This document shows, piece after piece, positions 25,698-35,366 of a stretch of 64,000 bases of DNA. How positions within the stretch are numbered: position 1 is the first letter of the stretch; the number at the start of each line of letters is the position of its first letter. Position numbers and translations under genes: made by a program. The notes under the pieces are model-generated. The model was not told the DNA's origin. It saw only the letters and a program-made list of their open reading frames with translations, and searched no databases. The DNA is from Lysinibacillus fusiformis (GTDB taxonomy: Bacteria > Bacillota > Bacilli > Bacillales_A > Planococcaceae), in NCBI RefSeq assembly GCF_016925635.1, contig NZ_CP070490.1, positions 3,106,001-3,170,000 on the forward strand, in the 5' to 3' direction.

Positions 25698-26899
25698 CGA
25701 TATTTCGTTATAGTGGTCGTACCAAAACAGGAGCACCTAAAAAGGGCATTATCGAGGCACCGAATAAAAAGGTAGCCATGGAAAAGCTTCGAGCACAAGG
25801 AATTAATGCACGAGAACTTCAGGAATCAAATAGCATTTTACATAAAGATATTGCTTTTGGGACAAAAGTGAAGCACCAGGAATTTGTTATTTATTGTCGG
25901 CAATATGCGACATTAATTCGTGCGGGCGTTCCTGTCGTTGAAGCAACCCATATTTTGGGTGAGCAAACGCGGAGTAAACCACTGAAACGAGCATTGATGC
26001 AGGTTGAAGAGGATATTCGAAATGGGATGGCATTTTCAGATGCAGCAGGTAAACATCCAAAAGTGTTTCCATTGCTATTTGTCAATATGATGCGTGCTGG
26101 TGAGGCTACAGGAAACGTCGATGATACATTAGATCGTCTTGCAAGCACACTAGAGAAGCAATATAACATCAAGAAAAAAATTCAATCTGCCATGACCTAT
26201 CCAGCGATTTTATCACTTTTAACACTGGTGGTTGGTATGTTTTTAATGGTGTTCATTGTGCCAACCTTTATGGATGCATTTAAAGAAATGAATTTGGAAA
26301 TGCCGTTAATAACGGTCATTGTAGTAGGTATTAGTGATTGGCTCATTCAATTTTGGTACCTTGTGATTTTGGGACTATTGGTGTTAGTAGTGGGCTTACA
26401 CTATTTCTATAAAAATAATAAAGAGTTTCATTATGCCGTCAATGTATTTTTACTGCGTATGCCAATCTTTGGACAGCTGTTGCAAAAGGATATTATCGCG
26501 AGAATGACAAGAACCTTGTCAACACTCTTTAGCAGCTCCGTGCCAATTCTACAAGCCTTAACAATTGTAGAAAAGGTTGGTGGTAATCCAGTAATGGGTA
26601 AAGTAGTACTGGAAGCCCGCGATAATTTAGAAAAGGGTGGCACATTATCAGAACCACTTGAAAAAAGCTGGCTATTTCCACCACTTGTTACACAAATGAC
26701 ATCAATTGGTGAGAAAACAGGGTCCTTGGATTACATGCTTGAAAAGATAGCTGACTTTTATGAAGAAGAGGTAAATCGTGCCGTCGATACAATGAAGTCA
26801 CTTATCGAGCCTTTAATGATTGTGGTATTGGCCTTAGTTGTAGGAGTCATTGTAGCGGCTATATTCTTACCAATGTTCCAACTATATGAAAATATGTAA
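25694..26899 (+). CDS. pilC: Pilus inner-membrane platform protein PilC (GspF family)
   Basis: A 401-residue protein with two T2SSF domains (about 65-190 and 270-390) and three membrane segments near 170-190, 215-240 and 370-395. Conserved stretches are EFVIYCRQYATLIRAGVPVVEA and LIEPLMIVVLALVVGVIVAAIFLPMF. Start TTG 25694 overlaps the pilT stop (TTGA). It links the ATPases to the pilin assembly site. Confidence 0.93.
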   Translation: MTIFRYSGRTKTGAPKKGIIEAPNKKVAMEKLRAQGINARELQESNSILHKDIAFGTKVKHQEFVIYCRQYATLIRAGVPVVEATHILGEQTRSKPLKRALMQVEEDIRNGMAFSDAAGKHPKVFPLLFVNMMRAGEATGNVDDTLDRLASTLEKQYNIKKKIQSAMTYPAILSLLTLVVGMFLMVFIVPTFMDAFKEMNLEMPLITVIVVGISDWLIQFWYLVILGLLVLVVGLHYFYKNNKEFHYAVNVFLLRMPIFGQLLQKDIIARMTRTLSTLFSSSVPILQALTIVEKVGGNPVMGKVVLEARDNLEKGGTLSEPLEKSWLFPPLVTQMTSIGEKTGSLDYMLEKIADFYEEEVNRAVDTMKSLIEPLMIVVLALVVGVIVAAIFLPMFQLYENM

Positions 26900-26921
26900 T
26901 ATTTATATGGATGCCCGTTTG

Positions 26922-26972
26922 TTCCGCTTAATGGAAAATATCTACTTAGATTTGCTAACAAAAGAAGCGGAA
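26922..26972 (+). other. Inverted repeat in the leader of the first pilin gene
   Basis: TTCCGCTT (26922-26929) can pair with AAGCGGAA (26965-26972) across a 35-nt loop in the 115-bp gap between pilC and the first pilin. It could stabilise the pilin mRNA or lower read-through. Weak evidence. Confidence 0.35.
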
Positions 26973-27014
26973 AGTAGGTATCTTCACGTTTAAGTATTAA
27001 AGGAGAGACTGGAC

Positions 27015-27491
27015 ATGGGAAATAGGCTAAAGAACGAAAAGGGTTTGACATTAGTCGAGCTTTTGGCAGTCATTGTTATTCTAGCTATCGTTGCTGCCAT
27101 TGCAGTTCCTGCTATAGGTAATGTCATTGATAATTCACGTTATAAGGCATTAAAGGCAGATGCTATCAATGTCATTCATGCCGCACAGTTTTATTTTATG
27201 GAGCATCCAAGTGCCGATCCATGGCAAGAGGTCAAAGTGAGAAAATTAGTATCCGAGGGTTATTTAGATAGTGCAGGTAAAATATTAGAGGCAGATAAAG
27301 AAAATCAATATGCTAATGTCCAATTTATGAATGGGGTCTATTACTTTAGTGCTCATGCAATTTATTACAGCAGTGGAAAATATATTAATTTTGATAATGC
27401 CACCTTACAGCATATTGCAGACGATATTCGCAAGGGCAGCAAGGGAACTGGTGGCAAATGTATTGGGCGAGATTGTGCAGCTTCGCCATAA
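27015..27491 (+). CDS. Type IV prepilin (PilA-like), first copy
   Basis: A 158-residue protein. Cleavage expected after Gly10 in MGNRLKNEKG/LTLVELLAVI; the mature N terminus has Glu5 and a long hydrophobic helix with Pro. Two C-terminal cysteines (CIGRDC) may form the pilin D-region disulphide. RBS AAAGGAGAG precedes ATG 27015. The signal-peptide helix is almost identical to that of the next gene, while the bodies differ, suggesting duplication and divergence. Confidence 0.9.
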   Translation: MGNRLKNEKGLTLVELLAVIVILAIVAAIAVPAIGNVIDNSRYKALKADAINVIHAAQFYFMEHPSADPWQEVKVRKLVSEGYLDSAGKILEADKENQYANVQFMNGVYYFSAHAIYYSSGKYINFDNATLQHIADDIRKGSKGTGGKCIGRDCAASP

Positions 27492-27547
27492 TGTTCAGAA
27501 GTTCGTGTATACACACTTCATATAAAACTTTTAAGGAGGAATTCTCT

Positions 27548-28003
27548 ATGTTTAAAAAATGGAAAAATAAAAAACTATTGAAAAATGAGAAAGGTTTAAC
27601 ATTAGTTGAACTATTAGCTGTAATTGTTATCCTAGCAATTATCGCAGCAATCGCAGTACCGGCAATTGGTAATATTATTGATAAGTCGAAGGACCGTGCG
27701 ATTCTTGCAGAAGCGTCAAATATTCTTTCAGGGGCGAAGATTGCTTATATTGATGGGGCATGTGACAACAATGGTACATGTGGAGAAACAGCATTAGATC
27801 CGTTTGTAGATGGAATTAATTTAGCAGGCACTTCAGTTACTTTTGCTAATGATACATGGACAATTGAGTATCCTAGGTTTAATGATATGAAAACTGATCT
27901 CAAATTAGATAAAACAGAAGTAACTGAATCAGAACTAAATGAAAAATTATCAAATGCAGGAGAAAAACCGGTTGGAGGAAATCCTAAAGATCCAACGCAG
28001 TAA
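27548..28003 (+). CDS. Type IV prepilin (PilA-like), second copy; probable major pilin
   Basis: A 151-residue protein with cleavage after Gly16 in the leader ending KLLKNEKG, then LTLVELLAVIVILAIIAAIA. A Cys pair (CDNNGTC) lies mid-protein and the C terminus is Pro/Gly-rich. A strong RBS (AAGGAGGAATTCTCT) precedes ATG 27548, and a stable stem-loop follows the gene, so this may be the most abundant subunit (inference). Longer in-frame starts upstream overlap the preceding pilin gene and have no RBS. Confidence 0.9.
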   Translation: MFKKWKNKKLLKNEKGLTLVELLAVIVILAIIAAIAVPAIGNIIDKSKDRAILAEASNILSGAKIAYIDGACDNNGTCGETALDPFVDGINLAGTSVTFANDTWTIEYPRFNDMKTDLKLDKTEVTESELNEKLSNAGEKPVGGNPKDPTQ

Positions 28004-28016
28004 TCAGTCCTCCCCA

Positions 28017-28056
28017 CCCACTCAGAAACGCAAATTTTCTTGCGTTTCTGGCTGGG
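28017..28056 (+). other. Stable stem-loop after the second pilin gene
   Basis: CAGAAACGCAA (28023-28033) pairs perfectly with TTGCGTTTCTG (28040-28050) around a six-base loop. CCCA/TGGG extends the stem across a small internal loop. No T-tract follows, so it looks like an mRNA stabiliser or partial terminator that lets pilins be made in excess over pilM-pilO. Confidence 0.65.
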
Positions 28057-28115
28057 AAATGGATGACTAATTGAAAAAATCATTTATACTGAATAGGGTA
28101 AGGAGGTCTTTTCAC

Positions 28116-29090
28116 ATGTTTAAGAGAAAAAGAAAGTCGCATGTTTCGATTGAACTGAAGGATTATGTGCTGCGTGCGATTGTGGCGAAAGGACCAGAGC
28201 CTAATCAGTGGCAAGGCTATGAATACCCTTTAACAGCTGGAATCGTTGAAAATGGGACAATCGTCGATGAGGTAGCTCTTTTTGAGATTATTAAAGAGCA
28301 AGTGATGAAATGGACAGGGAAAAAACAGGCTGTCCGTATGTTTGTACCTGATACGACGGTTTTATTAAAAAACTTTGAGCACCCTAAAGATGTCAAACCT
28401 CAGGAATTACGAGGATATGCTGAAATGGAATTGGGGCATTCCATTCACTTACCATTTCAAGACCCTTTAATTGATGTTTATGATGCAGATGCCGAGGATG
28501 GTAAGGCCATTTTATTTGCTGCGCCCTCAGAAGAGATTACGAAAATGGTAGGGATGCTGCTAGATGTTTCATTAGAACCGGAAGCTGCCGATATTCGTGC
28601 GCTATGCAATATACGTTTATTAGAGCACATGTCATTATTAATGCCTAATAAAACGTATTTAATTGCGGAATGGTCGATTAATGAGCTCTCTATCAGTATT
28701 TTTTCCAATGGCCAAGTGGAGTTTTTGCGCTATCAATCGATTGAAGTGGATATGACGCAATGGCAGGGGAAGAAAGAGAATGAGTTTAACTATCAATTTA
28801 TCTATAATGGCGAGGCTGAGAATTATCAAATGGTCGTGATGGATCAGGTTTTGGAGATCGATCGAATGATGAATTTCTTTAAGTTTTCTTTACATAAAGG
28901 TGAAAAAGCAGTGGATGAAATTATCATGCTTGGGGATAACCCATTATTGAAATCAATAGGAAACTTATTAGCTTCTAATTTAGAACCACCACTGAGGGTT
29001 GTCGATGGGAAAAAAATTGAGAAATTGTTTCCTCGCTTTAAGCGAGAATTTTCAACGTTGCTTGGCTTAGCTTTGAAGGAGGTTCATTAA
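28116..29090 (+). CDS. pilM: PilM-like pilus assembly protein (actin-like)
   Basis: A 324-residue cytoplasmic protein with weak similarity to PilM/ComA actin-fold proteins: SIELKDYVLRAIVAK at the N terminus, FVPDTTVLLKNFEHPK, and DEIIMLGDNPLLKSIGNLL near the C terminus. ATG 28116 has GGTAAGGAGG 9 nt upstream; longer in-frame starts exist but lie before this RBS. The order pilM-pilN-pilO is typical. PilM binds the cytoplasmic tail of PilN. Confidence 0.82.
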   Translation: MFKRKRKSHVSIELKDYVLRAIVAKGPEPNQWQGYEYPLTAGIVENGTIVDEVALFEIIKEQVMKWTGKKQAVRMFVPDTTVLLKNFEHPKDVKPQELRGYAEMELGHSIHLPFQDPLIDVYDADAEDGKAILFAAPSEEITKMVGMLLDVSLEPEAADIRALCNIRLLEHMSLLMPNKTYLIAEWSINELSISIFSNGQVEFLRYQSIEVDMTQWQGKKENEFNYQFIYNGEAENYQMVVMDQVLEIDRMMNFFKFSLHKGEKAVDEIIMLGDNPLLKSIGNLLASNLEPPLRVVDGKKIEKLFPRFKREFSTLLGLALKEVH

Positions 29091-29683
29091 TGGTTCCAGA
29101 TATAAACCTCTTACCACAACTTGAAAAAAGAACGACCTCTCCAAAGCTTTTTTATAGCTTGGTGATAGTCATTGTTGGACTCATTGTGGCTTATTTACTT
29201 TTTTTATTTTTTACGTCAAAAAGTGATTTAGCACGATTGACTGCAGAGGAACAGGCATTAACGACACAGCTTGATCAATTACAGCAAGAGTTAGATGCAA
29301 GACAAAGTGTCGACCAAGGTTCGTTGGAAGAATCTGTGACATTTATTCAAGGTGTTTCTTATCCTGTAACACCGTTGATTGATGAAACGAGAACTTTATT
29401 ACCAACTCATTCGTATTTACGTAGCTACGTTTTCGGGGAGAATACGGTAAACATTGAAGTGGATTTTGAAACGATGACAGATATATCAAAATATGTGGAG
29501 CGACTTTTAATGAGTAGCTATTTTACAGACGCTCAAATAAACACGGTCTCAAACTTTGATATAGAACTAGGGGAACAAAGGGAATTAACACCCCAACAAA
29601 AATTTAAAGAAGTACCGCGCTATTCAGTGTCTATTACAGCGACAATCGACTTTATGTATTTAGCTGGAGGACGACGCTCATGA
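29090..29683 (+). CDS. pilN: PilN-like pilus assembly protein
   Basis: A 197-residue bitopic protein. The N-terminal motif MVPDINLLPQ is the PilN element that docks into PilM. One membrane segment (about 20-42) is followed by a coiled coil (about 45-75) and a small ferredoxin-like domain. The start shares one base with the pilM stop (TAATG), and the stop overlaps the next gene by 4 bp. Confidence 0.87.
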   Translation: MVPDINLLPQLEKRTTSPKLFYSLVIVIVGLIVAYLLFLFFTSKSDLARLTAEEQALTTQLDQLQQELDARQSVDQGSLEESVTFIQGVSYPVTPLIDETRTLLPTHSYLRSYVFGENTVNIEVDFETMTDISKYVERLLMSSYFTDAQINTVSNFDIELGEQRELTPQQKFKEVPRYSVSITATIDFMYLAGGRRS

Positions 29684-30372
29684 ATAAATTAACAAGTAGT
29701 AAAAATTCATCCATCATCTTATTGCTTGCGCTGATAGCTGCTATTTTATTTGCGCTGTATTATTATTTGCTATCACCAAAATTAAATGAAGTGAATGAAA
29801 AAGAGCGTAATGTATTGCAGGTGCAGCAAGAATTAGCTAGTGTCAAAGAACAACTCGCTCAATTGGACAAGGAGCAGGGACAGCCTACTACTAATATATT
29901 AACGCTAAGACAAAAGCTACCTGCAACAAGAGCCGTTGAAAAGATAATTCTCGATTTAGCTGAGATTGAAGAGGTGACAGGAACTCGTATACAGTCTTTA
30001 ACTGTCCAAGGTGAGAATGGCACTGTGACACCTTCAGATGTATCGAATGAGCTCAATATGTTAGAACAGGCTGAAGCAGAGGTCAATGGTGATCAGGAGA
30101 ACAAGGAGACCACTACACCGATTGCATCTCTTTCAAAGGACTCTTTACCAGCTAATTTAAAGCTCATTACTTTTATCTTAGAGGTTGGTGCGCTTGATTT
30201 TAATTCTCTTGAAAGCTTTTTACAGGAGGTTGAACAATTAGAGCGCGTGATGAAAACCGATAAGATCGAATTTAAATTACCTGGTGAGCAGGAACAGCTA
30301 GAGAAAGATGCAGATCTTACGTTAAAGGCAACAGTGCAAGTGACGACGTTCTATTACGAAGAACAACAATAA
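29680..30372 (+). CDS. pilO: PilO-like pilus assembly protein
   Basis: A 230-residue bitopic protein with one membrane segment (about 11-30), a coiled coil (about 35-65) and a C-terminal domain (LKLITFILEVGALDFNSLES). It matches PilO in topology and position and should pair with PilN. An unusual Glu/Asn/Thr-rich loop lies at about 113-150. The ATGA overlap with pilN indicates translational coupling. Confidence 0.82.
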   Translation: MNKLTSSKNSSIILLLALIAAILFALYYYLLSPKLNEVNEKERNVLQVQQELASVKEQLAQLDKEQGQPTTNILTLRQKLPATRAVEKIILDLAEIEEVTGTRIQSLTVQGENGTVTPSDVSNELNMLEQAEAEVNGDQENKETTTPIASLSKDSLPANLKLITFILEVGALDFNSLESFLQEVEQLERVMKTDKIEFKLPGEQEQLEKDADLTLKATVQVTTFYYEEQQ

Positions 30373-30381
30373 ACTTTATTG

Positions 30382-30417
30382 ATAGGCGCGCCATACTTCA
30401 TTTGTATGGGCGCCTAT
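30382..30417 (+). other. GC-rich stem-loop between pilO and the prepilin peptidase gene
   Basis: ATAGGCGCGCCATAC (30382-30396) pairs with GTATGGGCGCCTAT (30404-30417) with one bulge. There is no T-tract, so it is likely a processing or stabilising structure rather than a full terminator. Confidence 0.5.
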
Positions 30418-30437
30418 TGGTTTAGGAGGACATAAAA

Positions 30438-31190
30438 TTGGAAATGGCTTATACGATCTTTATTTTTTTATTTGGACTTGTCTTTGGCTCTTTTTATAAT
30501 GTTGTCGGCTTACGTATACCGCAGAAGGAGTCGATTGTACACCCTCCTTCCCATTGTACGAAATGCCAGAGACGACTAACGGCGCTTGATTTAGTGCCAG
30601 TATTGTCCTATGTATTTTTAGGAGGAAAATGTCGGAGTTGTGGCAACAAAATTTCTTGGGTTTACCCAGTCATAGAATTAATGACAGGTGTATTATTTGC
30701 CTTTGCTTATTGGCGGCTAGGCTGGAGCATAGAAGTAATAGTAGCGTTCGTTTTTATCTCCTTATTAGTCATCATTGTAGTGTCAGATTTGGCCTATATG
30801 CAGATTCCAGATAAGGTGCTATTATTCTTTTTACCCTTGCTTGCTATTGGACGAGTGCTGTCACCATTAACACCTTGGTGGGACTCTCTTGTGGGTGCTG
30901 TTGTTGGTTTTGGCATATTATATATAATTGCTGTGCTATCGAACGGTGGCATGGGTGGAGGCGATATTAAATTATTCTTTTTAATTGGACTCGTTCTGGG
31001 TACAATTGATACACTGTTAACGCTGTTTTTAGCTGCAGTTATTGGTATGATTGTCGGATTTACTGTGTTATCGAAGAACAAACAGGGGAGAAAAACACCC
31101 ATTCCGTTTGGGCCTTCTATTGCATTGGCCGCAGTCATTGTTTATTTCTATGGCGATCTATTAATCAATTGGTATTTAGGCTTTTGGTAA
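30438..31190 (+). CDS. Prepilin peptidase / N-methyltransferase (PilD/ComC family)
   Basis: A 250-residue polytopic protein with about eight membrane segments. The N-terminal domain has the zinc-type tetracysteine CTKC and CRSC. The two catalytic aspartates lie in SDLAYMQIPD and GGGDIKLF. It cleaves and methylates the prepilins encoded nearby. RBS AGGAGG (30424-30429) serves TTG 30438; ATG 30444 is a possible alternative. Last gene of the pilus operon. Confidence 0.93.
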   Translation: MEMAYTIFIFLFGLVFGSFYNVVGLRIPQKESIVHPPSHCTKCQRRLTALDLVPVLSYVFLGGKCRSCGNKISWVYPVIELMTGVLFAFAYWRLGWSIEVIVAFVFISLLVIIVVSDLAYMQIPDKVLLFFLPLLAIGRVLSPLTPWWDSLVGAVVGFGILYIIAVLSNGGMGGGDIKLFFLIGLVLGTIDTLLTLFLAAVIGMIVGFTVLSKNKQGRKTPIPFGPSIALAAVIVYFYGDLLINWYLGFW

Positions 31191-31223
31191 TTGTTCAATC
31201 TTCAAGAATGTGGAGGGAAGCTA

Positions 31224-31946
31224 GTGAAACCGATTATTGGTATTACAGCCTTTGCGGAGGATGATTTATCCTCTCGATTAAATGCTGCTTACAGCAAAAG
31301 CATTATTGAAGCAGGTGGAATTCCACTGATTATTCCGATTGGAGTAGAAGAAGAGGCAGCACAGATTTTAGCCATGACAGATGGTTTAATGTTATCGGGT
31401 GGCCATGATGTGCATCCATTTCTGTTCGGGGCCGAGCCTTCATTAAAGCTTGGAAAAATTCATCCAGCGCGAGATACGGTTGAATTAGCCTTAATTGAAG
31501 CTGCATTCCAACGGAAAATGCCTATTTTCGGTATTTGTCGAGGGATTCAAATATTAAATGTTGCATTAGGTGGTACTTTATATCAGGACATTGATAGTGA
31601 CCATTTTAGTACCAAGTTACTCCAACATACGCAGCAATCAGGTCGAGCTGTATCTACTCATTCTGTACAGGTTATTGCTGACAATTTATTAGCGACTATA
31701 GTAGAACAAGAGAAACTGGCAGTGAATTCATTTCATCATCAAGCAGTAAATGTTTTAGCGGAAAAATTAAAAGTAGCAGCAAAATCAAATGATGGTATTA
31801 TCGAAGCGGTAGTTCATGAGGAATTACCATTTTGCTTGGCTGTTCAGTGGCATCCTGAGGAACTGGCCATAGCAGGAGATGAGAGTGCTCAAAGACTATT
31901 TTCAGCCTTTGTTGAAGCTAGCTTGAAATTTAAGAAGGAAGCTTAG
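31224..31946 (+). CDS. Class I glutamine amidotransferase-like hydrolase (peptidase C26, PuuD-like)
   Basis: A 240-residue protein with the gamma-glutamyl-gamma-aminobutyrate hydrolase architecture: GITAF start, GLMLSGGHDV, nucleophile Cys in FGICRGIQILN, catalytic His in VQWHPEE. Such enzymes hydrolyse gamma-glutamyl amides in polyamine or related catabolism. GTG 31224 follows GGAGGG; an upstream in-frame start at 31191 lacks an RBS. Although close to the pilus operon, a pilus role is unlikely. Confidence 0.87.
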   Translation: MKPIIGITAFAEDDLSSRLNAAYSKSIIEAGGIPLIIPIGVEEEAAQILAMTDGLMLSGGHDVHPFLFGAEPSLKLGKIHPARDTVELALIEAAFQRKMPIFGICRGIQILNVALGGTLYQDIDSDHFSTKLLQHTQQSGRAVSTHSVQVIADNLLATIVEQEKLAVNSFHHQAVNVLAEKLKVAAKSNDGIIEAVVHEELPFCLAVQWHPEELAIAGDESAQRLFSAFVEASLKFKKEA

Positions 31947-31960
31947 AAGGGGCATTGTAC

Positions 31961-31992
31961 AAAGAATCCACACATGATTGGATTCTTTTTTT
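31961..31992 (+). terminator. Terminator after the amidotransferase-like gene
   Basis: AAAGAATCCA (31961-31970) pairs with TGGATTCTTT, and the T-run extends to 31992. Confidence 0.85.
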
Positions 31993-32053
31993 GCGTAAAA
32001 AAGAGGATACATGCTCTAAGAAGGAACATAATCCTCGAAACCTACTTTAATGA

Positions 32054-32671
32054 TTAATGTACACGACGGTAAAGACCTACAACTTGTCCTAAAATCGAAA
32101 CTTGATCGACGATAATGGGTTCCATAGATGAATTTTCAGGCTGTAAACGGAAATGGTTTTTCTCTTTAAAGAAACGTTTTACAGTTGCTTCATCCTCAGC
32201 TGTCATAGCTACAACAATATCCCCGTTATTAGCTGTTGCCTTTTGTTTCACAATGACTAAATCCCCATCTAGAATCCCAGCTTCAATCATTGATTCCCCC
32301 ATAATTTCTAGCATGAACAATTGATCTTCACTTGTGCCGTACGTATCGGGTAATGGGAAGTATTCTTCAATGTTTTCAATAGCTGTAATGGGAGAACCAG
32401 CTGTAACCTTCCCGACAAGTGGTACATGAATCACCTGTTGCTTTTGGATGGATTCTTCAGGCTCTAAAATTTCAATTGCACGTGGCTTTGTTGGATCTCG
32501 ACGAATAAAACCCTTTTGTTCTAATCGAGCTAAATGACCATGAACAGTTGAACTGGAAGCAAGGCCAACTGCTTCACCAATTTCACGTACTGATGGCGGA
32601 TATCCCTTAGCTCGTACCTCTTCCTTAATGAAAGCTAAAATGTCCTCTTGTCTTTTCGAAACTTTTTTCAT
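32054..32671 (-). CDS. lexA: LexA repressor of the SOS response
   Basis: A 205-residue protein. N-terminal winged helix (1-65; [20 protein letters not shown]). Autocleavage site Ala91-Gly92 (VTAGSP), catalytic Ser127 (GESM) and Lys165 (ATVKRF) match the numbering of B. subtilis LexA. RecA-stimulated self-cleavage relieves repression. Divergent from yneA across a region with several SOS boxes; RBS GAGGTGAG precedes ATG 32671. Confidence 0.97.
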   Translation of the reverse strand: MKKVSKRQEDILAFIKEEVRAKGYPPSVREIGEAVGLASSSTVHGHLARLEQKGFIRRDPTKPRAIEILEPEESIQKQQVIHVPLVGKVTAGSPITAIENIEEYFPLPDTYGTSEDQLFMLEIMGESMIEAGILDGDLVIVKQKATANNGDIVVAMTAEDEATVKRFFKEKNHFRLQPENSSMEPIIVDQVSILGQVVGLYRRVH

Positions 32672-32714
32672 GAGTGCTCACCTCTTTTTTCTAATATCAT
32701 TCTTCTTATTTGAT

Positions 32715-32743
32715 AGTATAACAGAATGCGAACATGTATGCAA
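32715..32743 (-). promoter_or_regulatory. lexA promoter
   Basis: On the minus strand TTGCAT (plus 32738-32743), 17 bp and TATACT (plus 32715-32720). An imperfect SOS box (32729-32742) covers the spacer and -35, consistent with autorepression. Confidence 0.75.
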
Positions 32744-32754
32744 ACATAGGTTCG
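32729..32754. promoter_or_regulatory. SOS (LexA) boxes on the lexA side
   Basis: CGAACATGTATGCA (32729-32742) is a partial match, and CAAACATAGGTTCG (32741-32754) matches CGAACRNRYGTTYG at 12 of 14 positions. The two overlap by two bases. Confidence 0.7.
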
Positions 32755-32762
32755 AAAAGTGT

Positions 32763-32791
32763 TTGACAAAAACGTTTGTTCGCTTTATTAT
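32763..32791 (+). promoter_or_regulatory. yneA promoter with internal SOS box
   Basis: TTGACA (32763-32768), 17 bp and TATTAT (32786-32791). The spacer contains AAAACGTTTGTTCG (32769-32782), 11 of 14 matches to the LexA consensus, so LexA would occlude RNA polymerase directly. Confidence 0.8.
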
Positions 32792-32792
32792 G

Positions 32793-32819
32793 AGAACATA
32801 CATTCCGAACAAACATTCT
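32793..32819. promoter_or_regulatory. Two further SOS boxes downstream of the yneA promoter
   Basis: AGAACATACATTCC (32793-32806, about 11 of 14) and CGAACAAACATTCT (32806-32819, 12 of 14) lie head to tail over the yneA start region. Confidence 0.65.
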
Positions 32820-32836
32820 TAAAAGGGGTAATGATT

Positions 32837-33828
<992 letters not shown>

Positions 33829-33920
33829 CATTCTGTTGATAAACTATTTAGTCAATGAAATTTTTTTGAAAAATCGGGTAAAGTCCTTTCAATTCTATGA
33901 AATGAGTTGGAGGGATTTTT

Positions 33921-35303
33921 ATGTTCTTTACTATTTCAAGACAGACCATCGAAAAAAATCGGGAGGCTTATTTAGCTATGTATGATAAGAGCCACCTGTT
34001 AGTGCAATTGGATCAATTAATTGATTGGCAATCGATTTTAAAAAAGTTGATGTGCTATTATTCAAATACACCTACCGGGCGTCCGTCTAAAGATCCGATT
34101 ATTTTGGTGAAGATATTATTGATTCAAAGTCTAGAAGGGTTTCGATCTGTCCGTTTGACGTGTAAACAAGTTCAATCAAATGCCACGTATCGTTGGTTTC
34201 TAGGGATTCATCTATTTGAAAAAGTACCTCATCATAGTACAATTTCTCGTTTTTTATGGGAACGTCTGAAAGGACCTCCATTTTGGTTAGCGTTGTTTAA
34301 TGAACAAGTGTGGGCCATTCATCAGGAAGGATTTATTGCGAATAAAACGTGGGCTGCAGATGAAACGGAGTTAAAGGCCAATGCCAATAAACGTTTTCGT
34401 CAACGGCTCCTTGTGAAAAAAATGGTTGAAGAGAATGAGAACGATTTAAAACGAATCAATCAATTCCGCGAAAAACAAGGAAAAAAACCATTAAAGCCGG
34501 CCCTATCTAAAGTGATATTTCATCCAACCAATTTTAGTCCTGTCGATGAAGATGCGCGCCTATCCGTTAAACATGTGGAGAGAGGGCAATTTGCGTATTA
34601 TGAACATCGTATTGTCGATACATTACATGGATTTATTATTGCCTCTGAAATCACAGCAGCAAATAGACCTGGACATCAAATTTTACCTCAGCAGCTAAAT
34701 CAATTGCATCAACTATTTCAGCAGTATGCGAAAGAGATTACATTAGATGCTGGCTATTATAATGCACAATGTGCGAATGAGCTCTTTAAACGAGGCTTTT
34801 TTGTCTCCATCCCCTATAAAAGAAGCCAGACAAAAGAACATCCAAGCTGTCGGCGTCATCAATTCAAAAAGATAAACGAAACGACGTATGCTTGTCCAAT
34901 GGGCGTACCGTTTCGTTATACAACATCAACGCGCAAAGGCTATCACGAATTTTAAGCATCAAAAGGAAGCTGCAAAAACTGCCCGTTCGCTTTAAACGAA
35001 AAAGACCGTATTTTAAGGATTTCTATTCATCAAAAAACCTATGATCGTCTAAGAGAAATGAGATTATCATGGAAAGGGAAAATTTTAAAAACTGTCCGAC
35101 CGCAAACGATTGAACTAAGCTTTGCCCATAGCAAAGAATACCACGGTCTCCGTTATGCCAGATACCGTAGTATACCCAAAGTAAAAACACAAGTTTTGAT
35201 GATCGCACTCATTCAAAACTTTAAGAAATGGGCCAAGCTCCGTTCACTAAAACAAGTTGGACTCCATCTCACATATAAAATTATAGAAGATTCTTTTGAA
35301 TAA
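33921..35303 (+). pseudogene. IS1182-family transposase, disrupted by one in-frame stop
   Basis: The reading frame spans 461 codons. It runs from ATG 33921 (RBS GGAGGG) to TAA 34953-34955, then continues in the same frame from 34956 to a stop at 35301-35303 with good family sequence (CKNCPFAL, SFAHSKEYHGLRYAR). N-terminal DUF772-type domain (TGRPSKDPIILVKILLIQSLEG), then DDE residues: Asp in WAADETELKANANKR, Asp in ITLDAGYYN, and Glu in HSKEYHG. The nonsense codon removes the third catalytic residue, so the element should not move unless supplied in trans or by read-through. Confidence 0.9.
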
Positions 35304-35309
35304 TTCAAA

Positions 35310-35337
35310 AAATCCCTGTGGAAATTCACAGGGATTT
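35310..35337 (+). terminator. Hairpin after the transposase reading frame
   Basis: AAATCCCTGTG (35310-35320) pairs perfectly with CACAGGGATTT (35327-35337). It lies inside the IS, just before the right inverted repeat. Confidence 0.6.
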
Positions 35338-35366
35338 CATTGACAAGGTTGTTTTTCAACAACATG

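Larger units (their letters stand above)
33829..35366 (+). mobile_element. IS1182-family insertion sequence (1538 bp)
   Basis: The ends are inverted repeats: CATTCTGTTGATAAAC at the left and the complement of the right end CATGTTGTTGAAAAAC; 26 of the first 33 positions match, ending in GTCAATGAAAT. The only gene is an IS1182-type transposase, with a terminator-like hairpin (35310-35337) behind it. The element is flanked by an exact 33-bp duplication of the yneB terminator hairpin. IS1182 elements are known for variable-length duplications and palindromic targets; the boundary fit here is exact. Confidence 0.92.
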
